DNA of 64,000 nucleotides from positions 1,674,001 to 1,738,000 of the forward strand of contig NZ_PGFD01000001.1 in the NCBI RefSeq assembly GCF_002797535.1, read 5' to 3'. Shown here piece by piece: positions 1-8,821 of the stretch. The notes beneath the pieces are model-generated. The model worked only from the letters and a program-made list of their open reading frames with translations, made no database searches and was not told the DNA's origin. Position 1 is the stretch's first letter, and every line of letters starts with the position of its first letter. The stretch comes from Chryseobacterium geocarposphaerae (GTDB taxonomy: Bacteria > Bacteroidota > Bacteroidia > Flavobacteriales > Weeksellaceae). A program made the position numbers and the translations under genes.

Positions 1-258
1 TATTTTAATGGCGGTAACTGTAAGAACCTGTTCCAAAGAATTCACCTTATCCCAGTTGCTAAGATTAATTGCAATATAACCGAGATTGATCAGGTAATAA
101 CATCCCAGCAGTATTCTGTTGATTGTCAAACAAAGGTTTGTATCGTGAATGAGATAATCCAGATAATACTTTCCTGAATTATAACATCTTCTTCCCACAT
201 CAATCGTGATGTATGAACTGACGAAAAGAAAAAGTACGTATGAAATTATATTGAACAT
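1..258 (-). CDS. Small integral membrane protein, 3' end outside the window
   Basis: An open frame begins with ATG at 258 and runs off the left edge after 86 codons without a stop. The visible part is hydrophobic, with a likely membrane segment at residues 3-18 (starting MFNIISYVLF) and another around residues 46-65. No family is recognised. The start lies 16 nt downstream of a copy of the TTTTCA-N8-TGAAA operator that also precedes the next gene and the GbsR-type regulator, so all three are probably under one repressor. The product may be a small inner-membrane protein controlled by that regulator; the function is unknown. Confidence 0.6.
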   Translation of the reverse strand, partial: MFNIISYVLFLFVSSYITIDVGRRCYNSGKYYLDYLIHDTNLCLTINRILLGCYYLINLGYIAINLSNWDKVNSLEQVLTVTAIKI

Positions 259-273
259 TTTAAAAATATTATA

Positions 274-292
274 TTTTCAATAATTTATGAAA
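274..292. promoter_or_regulatory. Operator copy 1 of the GbsR-type regulator (predicted)
   Basis: The arms TTTTCA (274-279) and TGAAA (288-292) have the same spacing as the other two copies in this window. It lies directly upstream of the partial membrane protein gene. Confidence 0.55.
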
Positions 293-309
293 TATAGATT
301 CAAAAAAAT

Positions 310-690
310 TTATTCTGCTATCTTATTTTGTTTCATCGTTTTAATAAGACAAAAACCATAAACCAAATAATAGACGTTAAAAAGCATTCCTCCAACTCCC
401 ATAAAATATATCGCAAATTCTATGTGGGAATCAACTGTTAAAGAAGTTATGCTATATAAAATGAGAAAAAATAAAATAACCCCAAAGAAATAATAGCGAT
501 GAAATTGACTTCCAACGAGAGAAATTCTCAATAAAAAACCCAGCAAATTTGAAACTCCAATAAAGAAAAGTGCAATAAAAAATTCTGTCCCTTCAGTTTT
601 TTGAACATAATCAAAAATAACGTATGTAAGGCTTATGAAGGTTAATAGAGTCTGAAATATCACTTCCGCTTTTAAAATATTTAGTTTCAT
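310..690 (-). CDS. Hypothetical four-helix membrane protein
   Basis: This 126-residue protein has about four hydrophobic segments (roughly residues 8-27, 38-55, 65-84 and 92-114) and a short charged C-terminus (KQNKIAE). I start it at the ATG at 690. A TTG two codons upstream is possible but less likely. It matches no family that I recognise. It lies between the regulator gene and another small membrane protein, all on the same strand, each with its own operator copy. The arrangement suggests a regulator controlling itself and small membrane proteins, perhaps in an envelope or drug response. That role is inference. Confidence 0.65.
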   Translation of the reverse strand: MKLNILKAEVIFQTLLTFISLTYVIFDYVQKTEGTEFFIALFFIGVSNLLGFLLRISLVGSQFHRYYFFGVILFFLILYSITSLTVDSHIEFAIYFMGVGGMLFNVYYLVYGFCLIKTMKQNKIAE

Positions 691-715
691 TTTCAAAGTT
701 TTTAATATTATAATA

Positions 716-734
716 TTTTCAATATTTTTTGAAA
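716..734. promoter_or_regulatory. Operator copy 2 of the GbsR-type regulator (predicted)
   Basis: TTTTCA (716-721) and TGAAA (730-734) are spaced exactly as in copies 1 and 3. It lies 26 nt upstream of the four-helix membrane protein start. Confidence 0.55.
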
Positions 735-769
735 GTTTATTTGAAATAAAAAAGGATTTGCAGTCCTTT

Positions 770-1270
770 CTATTTTAATAAATTAGTAATTTTTCCGACG
801 AGCCAGTGATCATCACTCTTTATGGCAAGATCCATGATGTTGAATACTTTTCCCGTTACGTTTTCCATTTCCCCCATTAAAGCGGAAAATCTTTGGGCTT
901 CTTCGGTATTTTCATCTATATTTTTTAATTCGGAAATTGAGCTTAAAACAGGTTCGATTTCCCTTTTCTTACGTTCTTTCACCAACTGTTTAAAAAGATA
1001 CCACATATCTCTTTCTGCAAAAAAATATTCTTTTCGGTCACCTTTCATCAATTCTTTTCTTACCAAGCCCCAATCCATGAGATTTCTTAGATTCATATTG
1101 GCATTTCCTCTTGAAATTGAAAGCATTTCCATCACCTCATCTGTAGAAAGTGGTTTTCCTTCAGCCAAAAGCAAAGCATGAACCTGAGCCATCGTACGGT
1201 TAATTCCCCAGTTGGTTGCCAAAGTTCCCCAAGTCTGAATATATTTTTCTTTAGCTTCTGAAAGTTGCAT
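770..1270 (-). CDS. GbsR/MarR-family transcriptional regulator
   Basis: This 166-residue protein has a winged helix-turn-helix in its N-terminal half. Residues about 22-90 include the recognition-helix stretch SISRGNANMNLRNLMDWG, typical of the GbsR branch of MarR-like regulators, followed by a basic wing (LMKGDRKEYFF). The C-terminal half is helical and probably dimerises. The gene is followed on the same strand by two small membrane protein genes. A TATATTTG -7 element lies upstream, and a perfect palindrome sits over the -33 region, consistent with autorepression. The inducer is unknown. The family call is firm; the target set is inferred from the shared operator copies. Confidence 0.85.
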   Translation of the reverse strand: MQLSEAKEKYIQTWGTLATNWGINRTMAQVHALLLAEGKPLSTDEVMEMLSISRGNANMNLRNLMDWGLVRKELMKGDRKEYFFAERDMWYLFKQLVKERKKREIEPVLSSISELKNIDENTEEAQRFSALMGEMENVTGKVFNIMDLAIKSDDHWLVGKITNLLK

Positions 1271-1295
1271 TTTGTATTGCTTTTAATTTCTGATA

Positions 1296-1340
1296 CAAAT
1301 ATAATTATAATTTTTGAATTTTCAATAATTTTTGAAAATT
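1296..1340 (-). promoter_or_regulatory. Promoter and operator copy 3 of the GbsR-type regulator gene
   Basis: The -7 element TATATTTG reads on the minus strand from 1303 to 1296. Just upstream is a perfect palindrome, AATTTTCA (1317-1324) and TGAAAATT (1333-1340) with an 8-bp spacer. It is the best copy of the three-copy motif and overlaps the expected -33 region. Confidence 0.6.
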
Positions 1341-1365
1341 AAATTTTAATATTTTAACTTAAATT

Positions 1366-1402
1366 TAAATGGTTGATTCTTAAAACTAAAATCAACCATT
1401 TA
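1366..1402 (-). terminator. Hairpin downstream of the A2M-plug gene
   Basis: A perfect 13-bp stem (TAAATGGTTGATT at 1366-1378 with its complement at 1390-1402) and an 11-nt loop follow the A2M stop codon. The T-tract is weak and interrupted. Confidence 0.6.
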
Positions 1403-1422
1403 TATAAACAAGATTTTTAAAA

Positions 1423-4400
1423 TTACGGATTTATTACTGCTCTGATTCCTTCGTTCCAAAATTTAGACTCCGGCATATAATAAAGATAAACATTGCTTGC
1501 TTTTCCTGTATATTCGCCGGCAAATTCTACTTTTAAATCCAGATTAATGGTTTTCGTTTCGTTGGCATCAAAATGTTCCCAATACAACACGAGATAATTA
1601 TCAAAAATTTCATAATAAGAAACCTGCTTTTTATCAATTAAATCTTTCAGCAAGGCATTTTGCAAAGTCAGACCTGCAGGAATTCCGATTTTTGCAGTCG
1701 TCATTGGTAATTGTGAATTCACTTTATTTTTAACAGTAACAGTCAATCGATTCGTTTCTCCTACTTTTGAGGATTGAGATTTTAATTTTGTTTCCATTGT
1801 TACAGGAATATTTTCACTTTTCGGAGGTTCTAAAGTATAAAACTGATAGTCCAACTTGTATGGCAAACCTTTTTCACATATATATTCAACCGTTACATCA
1901 TTATTTCCTTTTCTAAAAGCCGATGCAAAACTGTTGTTTTTATCCAAAACGATCACATTATTCACTTTAATTGCTGGCTTATCAGTCCCATACAGTTTCT
2001 CATTTTTAGCAAAGAAATTAGATAATGTTTCCAAAGCTAAAGCCGTTGCCTGAGTCGATCCAAAACCGTAATAACCGTTGTAATTAATTAATTCATCAGC
2101 AACTTCAGCGATTTTCAATTGATTTGGTAATTCATTTTTCTGCAATGCCATCATGTAAAGTGATAGCGTTTCTGCATTGGCGGAAATTCCTCCTGAACCC
2201 GTAAAAGTTGCCTTTGATTTGATATTTTTTCCGGCATATTGTTCATTAAGAATGGTAACCAAATTATTGTAGTCTTCATTTTTTCCAAGGTTTTTTGCCG
2301 TATTGGCCATCAAAGCCAATTGGTAAGAATCTTTTGTCGCCAAAACTCTTTTTAAGCTGTAATCATAGTTTTGAAGCAGTTCATTTTTAAAACCAATTTT
2401 AGAAAGTGCATACAGAACATACATATTTCTCGACCATGAATATTCGGAATAACCCGCTCTCATTTCGTAACTTTTTCGTACCTCAAAAAGTCCGTTTGCA
2501 TCTCTTTTAGACAAAATAAATGAGCTCAAATTCTGAATTAATTTTGTGTCTACATTCACATATTTTTTCAAATCTTTAAATTCCAGCAAAGCAAATGCAG
2601 AAAGAGCAACATCAGATTCGTTTCCTCCAAAGTAGGAGAAACCACCATCTTTATTTTTATAGGATAACATTTTCTGATATCCTTTTTTCATATTTCGGAT
2701 GACGTTAGATTCAGTATTTGCGTCGATTTTTTTAATTGATTTTAAATAATCTAAAATGAAAATATTCGGATAAACTGTTGAGGAAAGCTGCTCAAAACAT
2801 CCGTAAGGTTCTTGTTTTAATCTTTCTAAATCTTCAAACATCTGCAATGCTGAATTTTCATAGACGTAATAGGATGCCATCAAACTCCCGTTGATATATT
2901 CCGGAATATTGATTTTGAAATTTTCGTTTTTATTATTAATGATTGAAAAATGATGCGGAAAACCTTTTTCTTCAACTTTTAAAGGCAAAATCATCGTTTC
3001 TCTGAATTCTCCCGATTTAACAGCAAACTGAACATTAGAATTAACCAGTTTGTCTGCCTGCATGGTTACAAATAATCTTCCGAATTCCAATGGTTTTAAA
3101 GTGATTAAGCTATCGGCTTTCATTAGTTTTATATAATTCGGAACAATCACATCCATCGTTAAAGTTCGGGTTTCCGATGAATTATTTTTAATCACCACGG
3201 GAATTGTCATTTGGTCTGTCCGGGTTAAATATTGTGGAATTTTGGAATCGATAGAAATCAAACTTTGTGCAGCATAAGTCGTCTCGTCTCTTCCGATTAA
3301 GCCGTTTGCTGAAATTCCTTCTGTCATAATTCTGAAAGCTGAATTGGCATCCGACTGGTAAAACTCAATTTGAGCTTTTCCATTTTTATCAGTTTCAACG
3401 ACCGGATTCCAATATAATGCTTCACGATAATCGTGCCTGTAAGCCGTATTTGTTGACTCATAAACCGGATAAGAAAACTGGCGTGAATATTCATAGCTGA
3501 CTAAACTGTCATTCGGAATATTTTTTACCGCAAAATAGGTTTCGGGAGTGATATCGAATCTTATATTTGAACCTCTGCCATTTTTAGAATTAATAATAAT
3601 GACGCCGTTTGCTCCACGATTACCATAGACTGATGTTGCGGCTGCATCCTTCAAGACTTCCATAGAATTGATTCCATTTGGGTTTATACTTCTAAACCCA
3701 GCACTATTTGTGGGAATTCCATCAATAATATATAATGGCTCTATATTCATGTTTACTGTACCAAATCCTCTTATTAAAACAGTTGGTTTAGATCCAGGTT
3801 GTCCACTTCCTGTAGAAATATTCACTCCTGCAAGCTGTCCTTGTGCTATATTCATAAGAGGGGGGGTTGGCCTTTCATCAAAATTTTTAATTGTTGAGGA
3901 AACAGCCCCTTTCTTAATCATAGATTTAAGACCTAAAACAACAACTTCTTCAATATCCTTGCTTTGCGCTGAATCCTTTTTAGAACTAATCGATCTTATA
4001 ATATTTTCACTTCCATTATTAATTATTTTTAGCTTATCCTTTATTTCCGCTTCTTTAACAATCTCATCTACATTAATATTTTCTGAGGATTGCTTAGCTA
4101 AAGGATTTATATTGAGTTTATAAGAAAGAATTCTCACGCTCACTTTATGTTTTTTATCTGCAGCTTTTGCAATGACAGAGTAATATTCATTTCTGTTTAA
4201 ATCTGAATAATAAAACAATCCATTTTCTGAGGTCAACTGTTTTTTAATTTCAGAATTACTTCCGATTAAATAAACTTCTGCTTTTACAGGTTGTTTATTT
4301 TCATCTTCAACGATGCCGTAAATTGGGTTTTTCTTTTCAGGAAGATATTTGTAGTTTCCTGTTTTTTCAACTTCAGGATTCATTGCAAAGTATCGGTAAC

Positions 4401-5940
4401 CGTTCGTCAGCATAACCAAATCTAAACTTTTGGTAGCTTTTTCTTCTTTTTTATCAAAATAAAACTGCGGTCTCTCAATTTTGCCTCTCAACTCTGAATC
4501 CATTAAAAACCAGGAAAGAATATGGTTCTGCTTGTCATCTGCATACGTCCACAATTTATCGTCAACTACACTCACCGCAAGATTCGCAGGAATCGGCTGG
4601 TTATTTTCATCGGTCGTTTCAATGTTGACAACTGCTTTTTCTCTCGGTAAATAATTTTTCTTGACCGGAGTAACCTTTACTTTCATCTGTTTATTCTCAT
4701 TTGTGAAAACAATTCTTTCGGCAAGCGGAATATTGTTTTCAGAAACGGTGAACCTGCAGATTCCGATTGGAAGTTCTTTTTCTGAGATTTCAACCTGATT
4801 TACCCCCTTTTTTAAACTTAAATTTTTAGAATAAATCTCTTTCTCACGGAAATTTCCGGAGATTACAACATTTCTCTCAGAAGTCGAGTTGATGAATAAT
4901 CTGATATTTTGGTTTTCTTTTTTTAGATTAAAAACAATTCCGTCATTTTTTGCAACTGGAAGTTGATAAATTTGTGTGATATTTTCCGGTTTTAAAACTT
5001 TAGCATAATATGTTTCGCCATTTTCTGGAGTTAAATAAAAGCTTCCCATTCCAAAATTATATGCAGAAACTTCAGTTATTTTCTGATGATTCTGATTGTA
5101 AATTCCTAAAAATGCATCCACAGGTTTTTCAAATTCATCCAAAACTTTGAAAGCGATATTTTGTTCAATTCTGTTAATGAAAGTTCCGCCTTCCGGCATA
5201 AATTTTAAATCAAGATTATTTAAAACTATGGGAATATTTCTCGAAATAGATTCTGTGAAACCGCCAAAATTTACTTTAACATTCAATAAAGCGTCAGAAG
5301 ATTTCAAGACTTCAGGAAGTTTAAATTTCAGCAGATATTTTCCATCTTTATCGGTAATTAAATTACCTTCCGTAATTTTTTCACCTTGATGCATTACCGT
5401 GTAATACGCCTCGTAATAAGGAATCGGAAGATTACTCAAACTTCTCATCGAGAAATCTGCCAAGACCTCATCGCCCGCTCCGTACCCTTTTTTAGGAAAA
5501 TCGAGTTTCATTAAAATTCGTGGTGAAACAATTTTCTGGAGCGTAATTTCTTTTTCAAAAACATTTTTTCCTGCTTCATTCTGCATCCAGGCTGTAAAAG
5601 CTCTGATTTTATAAATTCCACCTTTCATGTCATCTCCAAAGTAAAAATAGCCTTCTGAGTGACCATTTTTAACTTCATACTTCGATTTTTTCACCACTGT
5701 TCCGCTTGGATCAACGAGTTCAAAATTTACCACTTTAGATTGCTCTGTCGGTAGTTGGTTTTCTGCCTGAACAACATAAATTTTAAAAAACATTTCCTCC
5801 CCTGGTTTATAGAAAACATGGTTGGTCTGTATATACGTTTTTTCCTTTTTGAAATCATTGAACTTATTTTGTGCTTTAAATAACAAGTTTGAAAGCAAAA
5901 TAAAAACAGGAATGATATAGGATAAAAATTTGAATTTCAT
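1423..5940 (-). CDS. Alpha-2-macroglobulin family protein with an inserted SusC/RagA-type plug domain
   Basis: This 1505-residue exported protein begins with a signal peptide (residues 1-23, cut near FKAQ). MG2-like domains follow, then a carboxypeptidase-regulatory-like fold around residues 560-620. A complete SusC/RagA-type plug occupies about 663-787 (EEVVVLG, IRGFG, PLYIIDG, VLKDAAATSVYG, NGVIII). Then come the A2M domain (YWNPVVETDKNGKAQIEF) and a helical thioester-type domain with C1048-F-E1050-Q1051, the CxEQ motif that forms a thioester in macroglobulins. There is no barrel. Macroglobulins trap proteases; bacterial ones are usually periplasmic lipoproteins, but no lipobox is seen here. 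The gene lies 40 bp after a plugless SusC-like barrel, so the two probably act together at the outer membrane. That partnership is inference. Confidence 0.85.
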   Translation of the reverse strand: MKFKFLSYIIPVFILLSNLLFKAQNKFNDFKKEKTYIQTNHVFYKPGEEMFFKIYVVQAENQLPTEQSKVVNFELVDPSGTVVKKSKYEVKNGHSEGYFYFGDDMKGGIYKIRAFTAWMQNEAGKNVFEKEITLQKIVSPRILMKLDFPKKGYGAGDEVLADFSMRSLSNLPIPYYEAYYTVMHQGEKITEGNLITDKDGKYLLKFKLPEVLKSSDALLNVKVNFGGFTESISRNIPIVLNNLDLKFMPEGGTFINRIEQNIAFKVLDEFEKPVDAFLGIYNQNHQKITEVSAYNFGMGSFYLTPENGETYYAKVLKPENITQIYQLPVAKNDGIVFNLKKENQNIRLFINSTSERNVVISGNFREKEIYSKNLSLKKGVNQVEISEKELPIGICRFTVSENNIPLAERIVFTNENKQMKVKVTPVKKNYLPREKAVVNIETTDENNQPIPANLAVSVVDDKLWTYADDKQNHILSWFLMDSELRGKIERPQFYFDKKEEKATKSLDLVMLTNGYRYFAMNPEVEKTGNYKYLPEKKNPIYGIVEDENKQPVKAEVYLIGSNSEIKKQLTSENGLFYYSDLNRNEYYSVIAKAADKKHKVSVRILSYKLNINPLAKQSSENINVDEIVKEAEIKDKLKIINNGSENIIRSISSKKDSAQSKDIEEVVVLGLKSMIKKGAVSSTIKNFDERPTPPLMNIAQGQLAGVNISTGSGQPGSKPTVLIRGFGTVNMNIEPLYIIDGIPTNSAGFRSINPNGINSMEVLKDAAATSVYGNRGANGVIIINSKNGRGSNIRFDITPETYFAVKNIPNDSLVSYEYSRQFSYPVYESTNTAYRHDYREALYWNPVVETDKNGKAQIEFYQSDANSAFRIMTEGISANGLIGRDETTYAAQSLISIDSKIPQYLTRTDQMTIPVVIKNNSSETRTLTMDVIVPNYIKLMKADSLITLKPLEFGRLFVTMQADKLVNSNVQFAVKSGEFRETMILPLKVEEKGFPHHFSIINNKNENFKINIPEYINGSLMASYYVYENSALQMFEDLERLKQEPYGCFEQLSSTVYPNIFILDYLKSIKKIDANTESNVIRNMKKGYQKMLSYKNKDGGFSYFGGNESDVALSAFALLEFKDLKKYVNVDTKLIQNLSSFILSKRDANGLFEVRKSYEMRAGYSEYSWSRNMYVLYALSKIGFKNELLQNYDYSLKRVLATKDSYQLALMANTAKNLGKNEDYNNLVTILNEQYAGKNIKSKATFTGSGGISANAETLSLYMMALQKNELPNQLKIAEVADELINYNGYYGFGSTQATALALETLSNFFAKNEKLYGTDKPAIKVNNVIVLDKNNSFASAFRKGNNDVTVEYICEKGLPYKLDYQFYTLEPPKSENIPVTMETKLKSQSSKVGETNRLTVTVKNKVNSQLPMTTAKIGIPAGLTLQNALLKDLIDKKQVSYYEIFDNYLVLYWEHFDANETKTINLDLKVEFAGEYTGKASNVYLYYMPESKFWNEGIRAVINP

Positions 5941-5980
5941 AGGTTCGTTTTAGTTGAAATACTTTTGATTATACATTCAA

Positions 5981-8746
5981 TTAAAATTTAAAAGAAACCG
6001 TACAACCATACGTTTTAAAAGACGGAAGATTGAAAAAATCCAAACCCCTGCTGTTATCAAAATCATAAAAATTCTGATCAGAATCTACACCGTTGTTTGC
6101 CTGCCAAAGGAAAATATTGTTCACATAAAAACTTACGCCCAAAGCTCTTCTGAATTTTCCGACATCAAAATAGGCAGAAAATGTAATATCATTGATCCTT
6201 ACATAATCGGATTTTTGCACATAATTTTCGGCAACACCAAGGAAACCATATCTCGTCCATCTATTCTCACTGACTGATTGATTAGGATTGTAAAAATCAA
6301 CCGGAATCTGATTGACATTTCCGTTAGAATTTACACCCTCAAAAACATAATTTTTAATATTCCTTTCATCTCCCGAAGCCTGAGAACGGCCATAATAATC
6401 GAGAGCAGCCTGAGTTCCGTTCCAGACTTGTCCGCCCTTTTTCCATTCCCAATTGATGTCTAAAGCAAACATTTTATAAGTGATATTATGGGAAAACTTC
6501 ATCACAAAATCAGGAGTCGGGTCTGCAATAATTTTTGTTCCTGAAGCTTTTATGGGATAACCATTATCATCAATAATCATCTTTCCTTCTGCATTCCTTT
6601 CATAATAGCTTCCTACAATCACACCTAATACCTGACCTTCTGACAAAGTTTTATAAATATTGCTGAAACCTGAAATCATCAGATTATTGTAACCCGAATT
6701 TACACGATTGACAACATCCCGATATTTAAAAAACGAGGCTTTACTTCCAATAGCAAAATCAGGACTGCGGAAAATATTATCATAATTGAAATTAACTTCA
6801 TAACCCTTGTAAGTATGGTCTGCAAGATTTTTTAACACCAAATTCTGATTTTCAAAAAGAGGAAATACATCGTCTTTAATTTTCCGATCGAAATATTCTG
6901 CAGTCAAATTCATTTTATAATTAATCATAAATTTGAATCCTGTTTTCCATTCTTTCACATTAATATTGGTGAGATTTTTAAATGTTTCGACCTCTTTTAA
7001 AGGAAAATAAAACCGGGAATCCTGGGCAGAAAACTGAGTTGTTGTATACGAAGAATATGATTTTGAAATTTCCGGCTCGGCAGCTAATTGCGTGTAAGCT
7101 CCCAAAACCTGAAAGTCGGTATTATTCCAGCCAAATATATCTTTAAATGTAAAATATCCGTTTGCCTTTGGCAACCAATAATTGTTTTTTAGAGAAGTAT
7201 TTGAAATATAAAATGAGTTTCCAAGATTTACTCCGAATTCTATATCATTATAATTGTCGTAATCTAAATTATAATTGAAAATATAATCCTGCGATTTTCT
7301 CTGATAAAAATAATTACTGTCTAAAATATGACTCACATCAATTTTACGGTCATTTAAAATATGATTTAAACCAAATTTATTCGTCAAATGTCTTCCCTGA
7401 AATTGATAACTCGCAGAAATATTTGAATTATAAAACTCATTTTTCTGATTTCTTATATTGTAAAGTCCGTTTTGGAAACCAGTTGTTGAAATCTTATAGA
7501 CATCACGATACATTACATCCTGATTGTCATAAGCTTGACTGATATTGAATTTAAAACCTCTCCACTGTCTGCTCAGATCAAAATTAAGCTGTCTTACATT
7601 TTCGTAATAGTTGTACTTACTTTCCTGCCTAAAAAGAAATTCGGGGTTGTCTGCAAACAAACCGTAGCTTCTCTGTAAGCCGTTATTCAGATAAGCATTC
7701 TGGTGATTTGAAAAAGAAACCGGAGCCAGAAGAGAATTCTGATACGACCGATTGAAAAGTCCGATTCTATTGGTATTTGTCGCTTTATTTTCTTCATAAT
7801 TAAACCCTGCATTGATTTTAAATTTTAAAATTTCAGTGCTGAATTTTGCTTTAAAAGAATTGACAATATCAAACTGATCCACAAAATACATCTGATCTTT
7901 TTGTTGCCCGATACTTAACGAAAGTCGTGCATCTTCATTATAACCACCACTTTTAATGATTGCATTTACATTCAACTGATTGCTATAACCAACTGTCGTT
8001 TTGAAGAGATTGTTATTATAAGCCTTTGCAGGGGAAATTCCGTCAGATAAATTGATTAATTTTCCGTTAATATCATATTCGTAAGGTTGTCCGCTATAAC
8101 CCAACGTTGAAATATCGGGTCCGAAACTGAACATTTCGCCCATTTCAGGACCTTTCCAAACCAAAGAACCATTTTCTGACCTTCCCTGAACATATCTGTT
8201 TTGAGTTTTAGGAATACGGTTCCGATTTTTTATATCCAATGAGGTGCTGAAACTTCCATTAAAAACAAGAAATTTTTCAGGCTGCCTTTTAAGTTTATAC
8301 GTAGAATCTGACTTTAATTTTAGTTTTCTGACCGCAGAAACACCATATCCAGCATTCTGTCTTAGAGAATCGTAAGATCTCTCAATACTGAAGTCATCTG
8401 CTTTAGGCTTTTTAATCAGATTGTCATAATCTTTTGAACTGATATTTTCAACTGATTTTCTCTTTATTTGCCTCTCAAGAATATTTTTTAATTCATAAAC
8501 GCCATAAACAACCTGAATATTTTTGCCGTTATTCCAAACCAAGGTATCGCTTACATCAGCCTGAATAATCGCAAAACCTTTTTCATCCGTCAATTCATAA
8601 ACTCCCTTGTTTTTATTGAAAATTTTTAGGAAGTTTTGAGGCTTCTTTTTTTCATTATAAAATGTACCTGAAAAATAACGTTGAGAATCCTGCGAAAATG
8701 CAAACTGGACTGCAAAAACAGGCAATAACAGATAAACTTTTTTCAT
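5981..8746 (-). CDS. SusC-like TonB-dependent receptor-type barrel lacking a plug domain
   Basis: This 921-residue protein has a signal peptide (residues 1-18, AFSQ) and a carboxypeptidase-regulatory-like beta-sandwich at about 22-90. A charged linker follows, and from about residue 165 to the end there is a long beta-barrel of the SusC/RagA type, ending in an aromatic residue (SFKF) as outer-membrane barrels do. The plug that normally lies between sandwich and barrel is absent: there is no PG..IRG, PLYVIDG or LKDAAA..YG motif. Both flanking genes on the same strand encode non-barrel proteins that do carry such plugs. The barrel may therefore be gated by a plug supplied in trans, or may be an open or structural barrel. 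The family call is firm; the mechanism is speculative. Confidence 0.85.
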   Translation of the reverse strand: MKKVYLLLPVFAVQFAFSQDSQRYFSGTFYNEKKKPQNFLKIFNKNKGVYELTDEKGFAIIQADVSDTLVWNNGKNIQVVYGVYELKNILERQIKRKSVENISSKDYDNLIKKPKADDFSIERSYDSLRQNAGYGVSAVRKLKLKSDSTYKLKRQPEKFLVFNGSFSTSLDIKNRNRIPKTQNRYVQGRSENGSLVWKGPEMGEMFSFGPDISTLGYSGQPYEYDINGKLINLSDGISPAKAYNNNLFKTTVGYSNQLNVNAIIKSGGYNEDARLSLSIGQQKDQMYFVDQFDIVNSFKAKFSTEILKFKINAGFNYEENKATNTNRIGLFNRSYQNSLLAPVSFSNHQNAYLNNGLQRSYGLFADNPEFLFRQESKYNYYENVRQLNFDLSRQWRGFKFNISQAYDNQDVMYRDVYKISTTGFQNGLYNIRNQKNEFYNSNISASYQFQGRHLTNKFGLNHILNDRKIDVSHILDSNYFYQRKSQDYIFNYNLDYDNYNDIEFGVNLGNSFYISNTSLKNNYWLPKANGYFTFKDIFGWNNTDFQVLGAYTQLAAEPEISKSYSSYTTTQFSAQDSRFYFPLKEVETFKNLTNINVKEWKTGFKFMINYKMNLTAEYFDRKIKDDVFPLFENQNLVLKNLADHTYKGYEVNFNYDNIFRSPDFAIGSKASFFKYRDVVNRVNSGYNNLMISGFSNIYKTLSEGQVLGVIVGSYYERNAEGKMIIDDNGYPIKASGTKIIADPTPDFVMKFSHNITYKMFALDINWEWKKGGQVWNGTQAALDYYGRSQASGDERNIKNYVFEGVNSNGNVNQIPVDFYNPNQSVSENRWTRYGFLGVAENYVQKSDYVRINDITFSAYFDVGKFRRALGVSFYVNNIFLWQANNGVDSDQNFYDFDNSRGLDFFNLPSFKTYGCTVSFKF

Positions 8747-8773
8747 CTTTGATAATATTTCTAAAAATAGAGA

Positions 8774-8807
8774 AAAAAAAGAAATCTCCGAAGAAATTTC
8801 TTTTTTT
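8774..8807 (-). terminator. Intra-cluster hairpin with T-tract
   Basis: A 12-bp A/T-rich stem (AAAAAAAGAAAT at 8774-8785 with its complement at 8796-8807) lies between the VWA-plug gene and the barrel gene. On the minus strand it is followed by a run of T. It could lower transcription into the barrel and A2M genes. Confidence 0.5.
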
Positions 8808-8821
8808 GCGCCTGCATGTTA

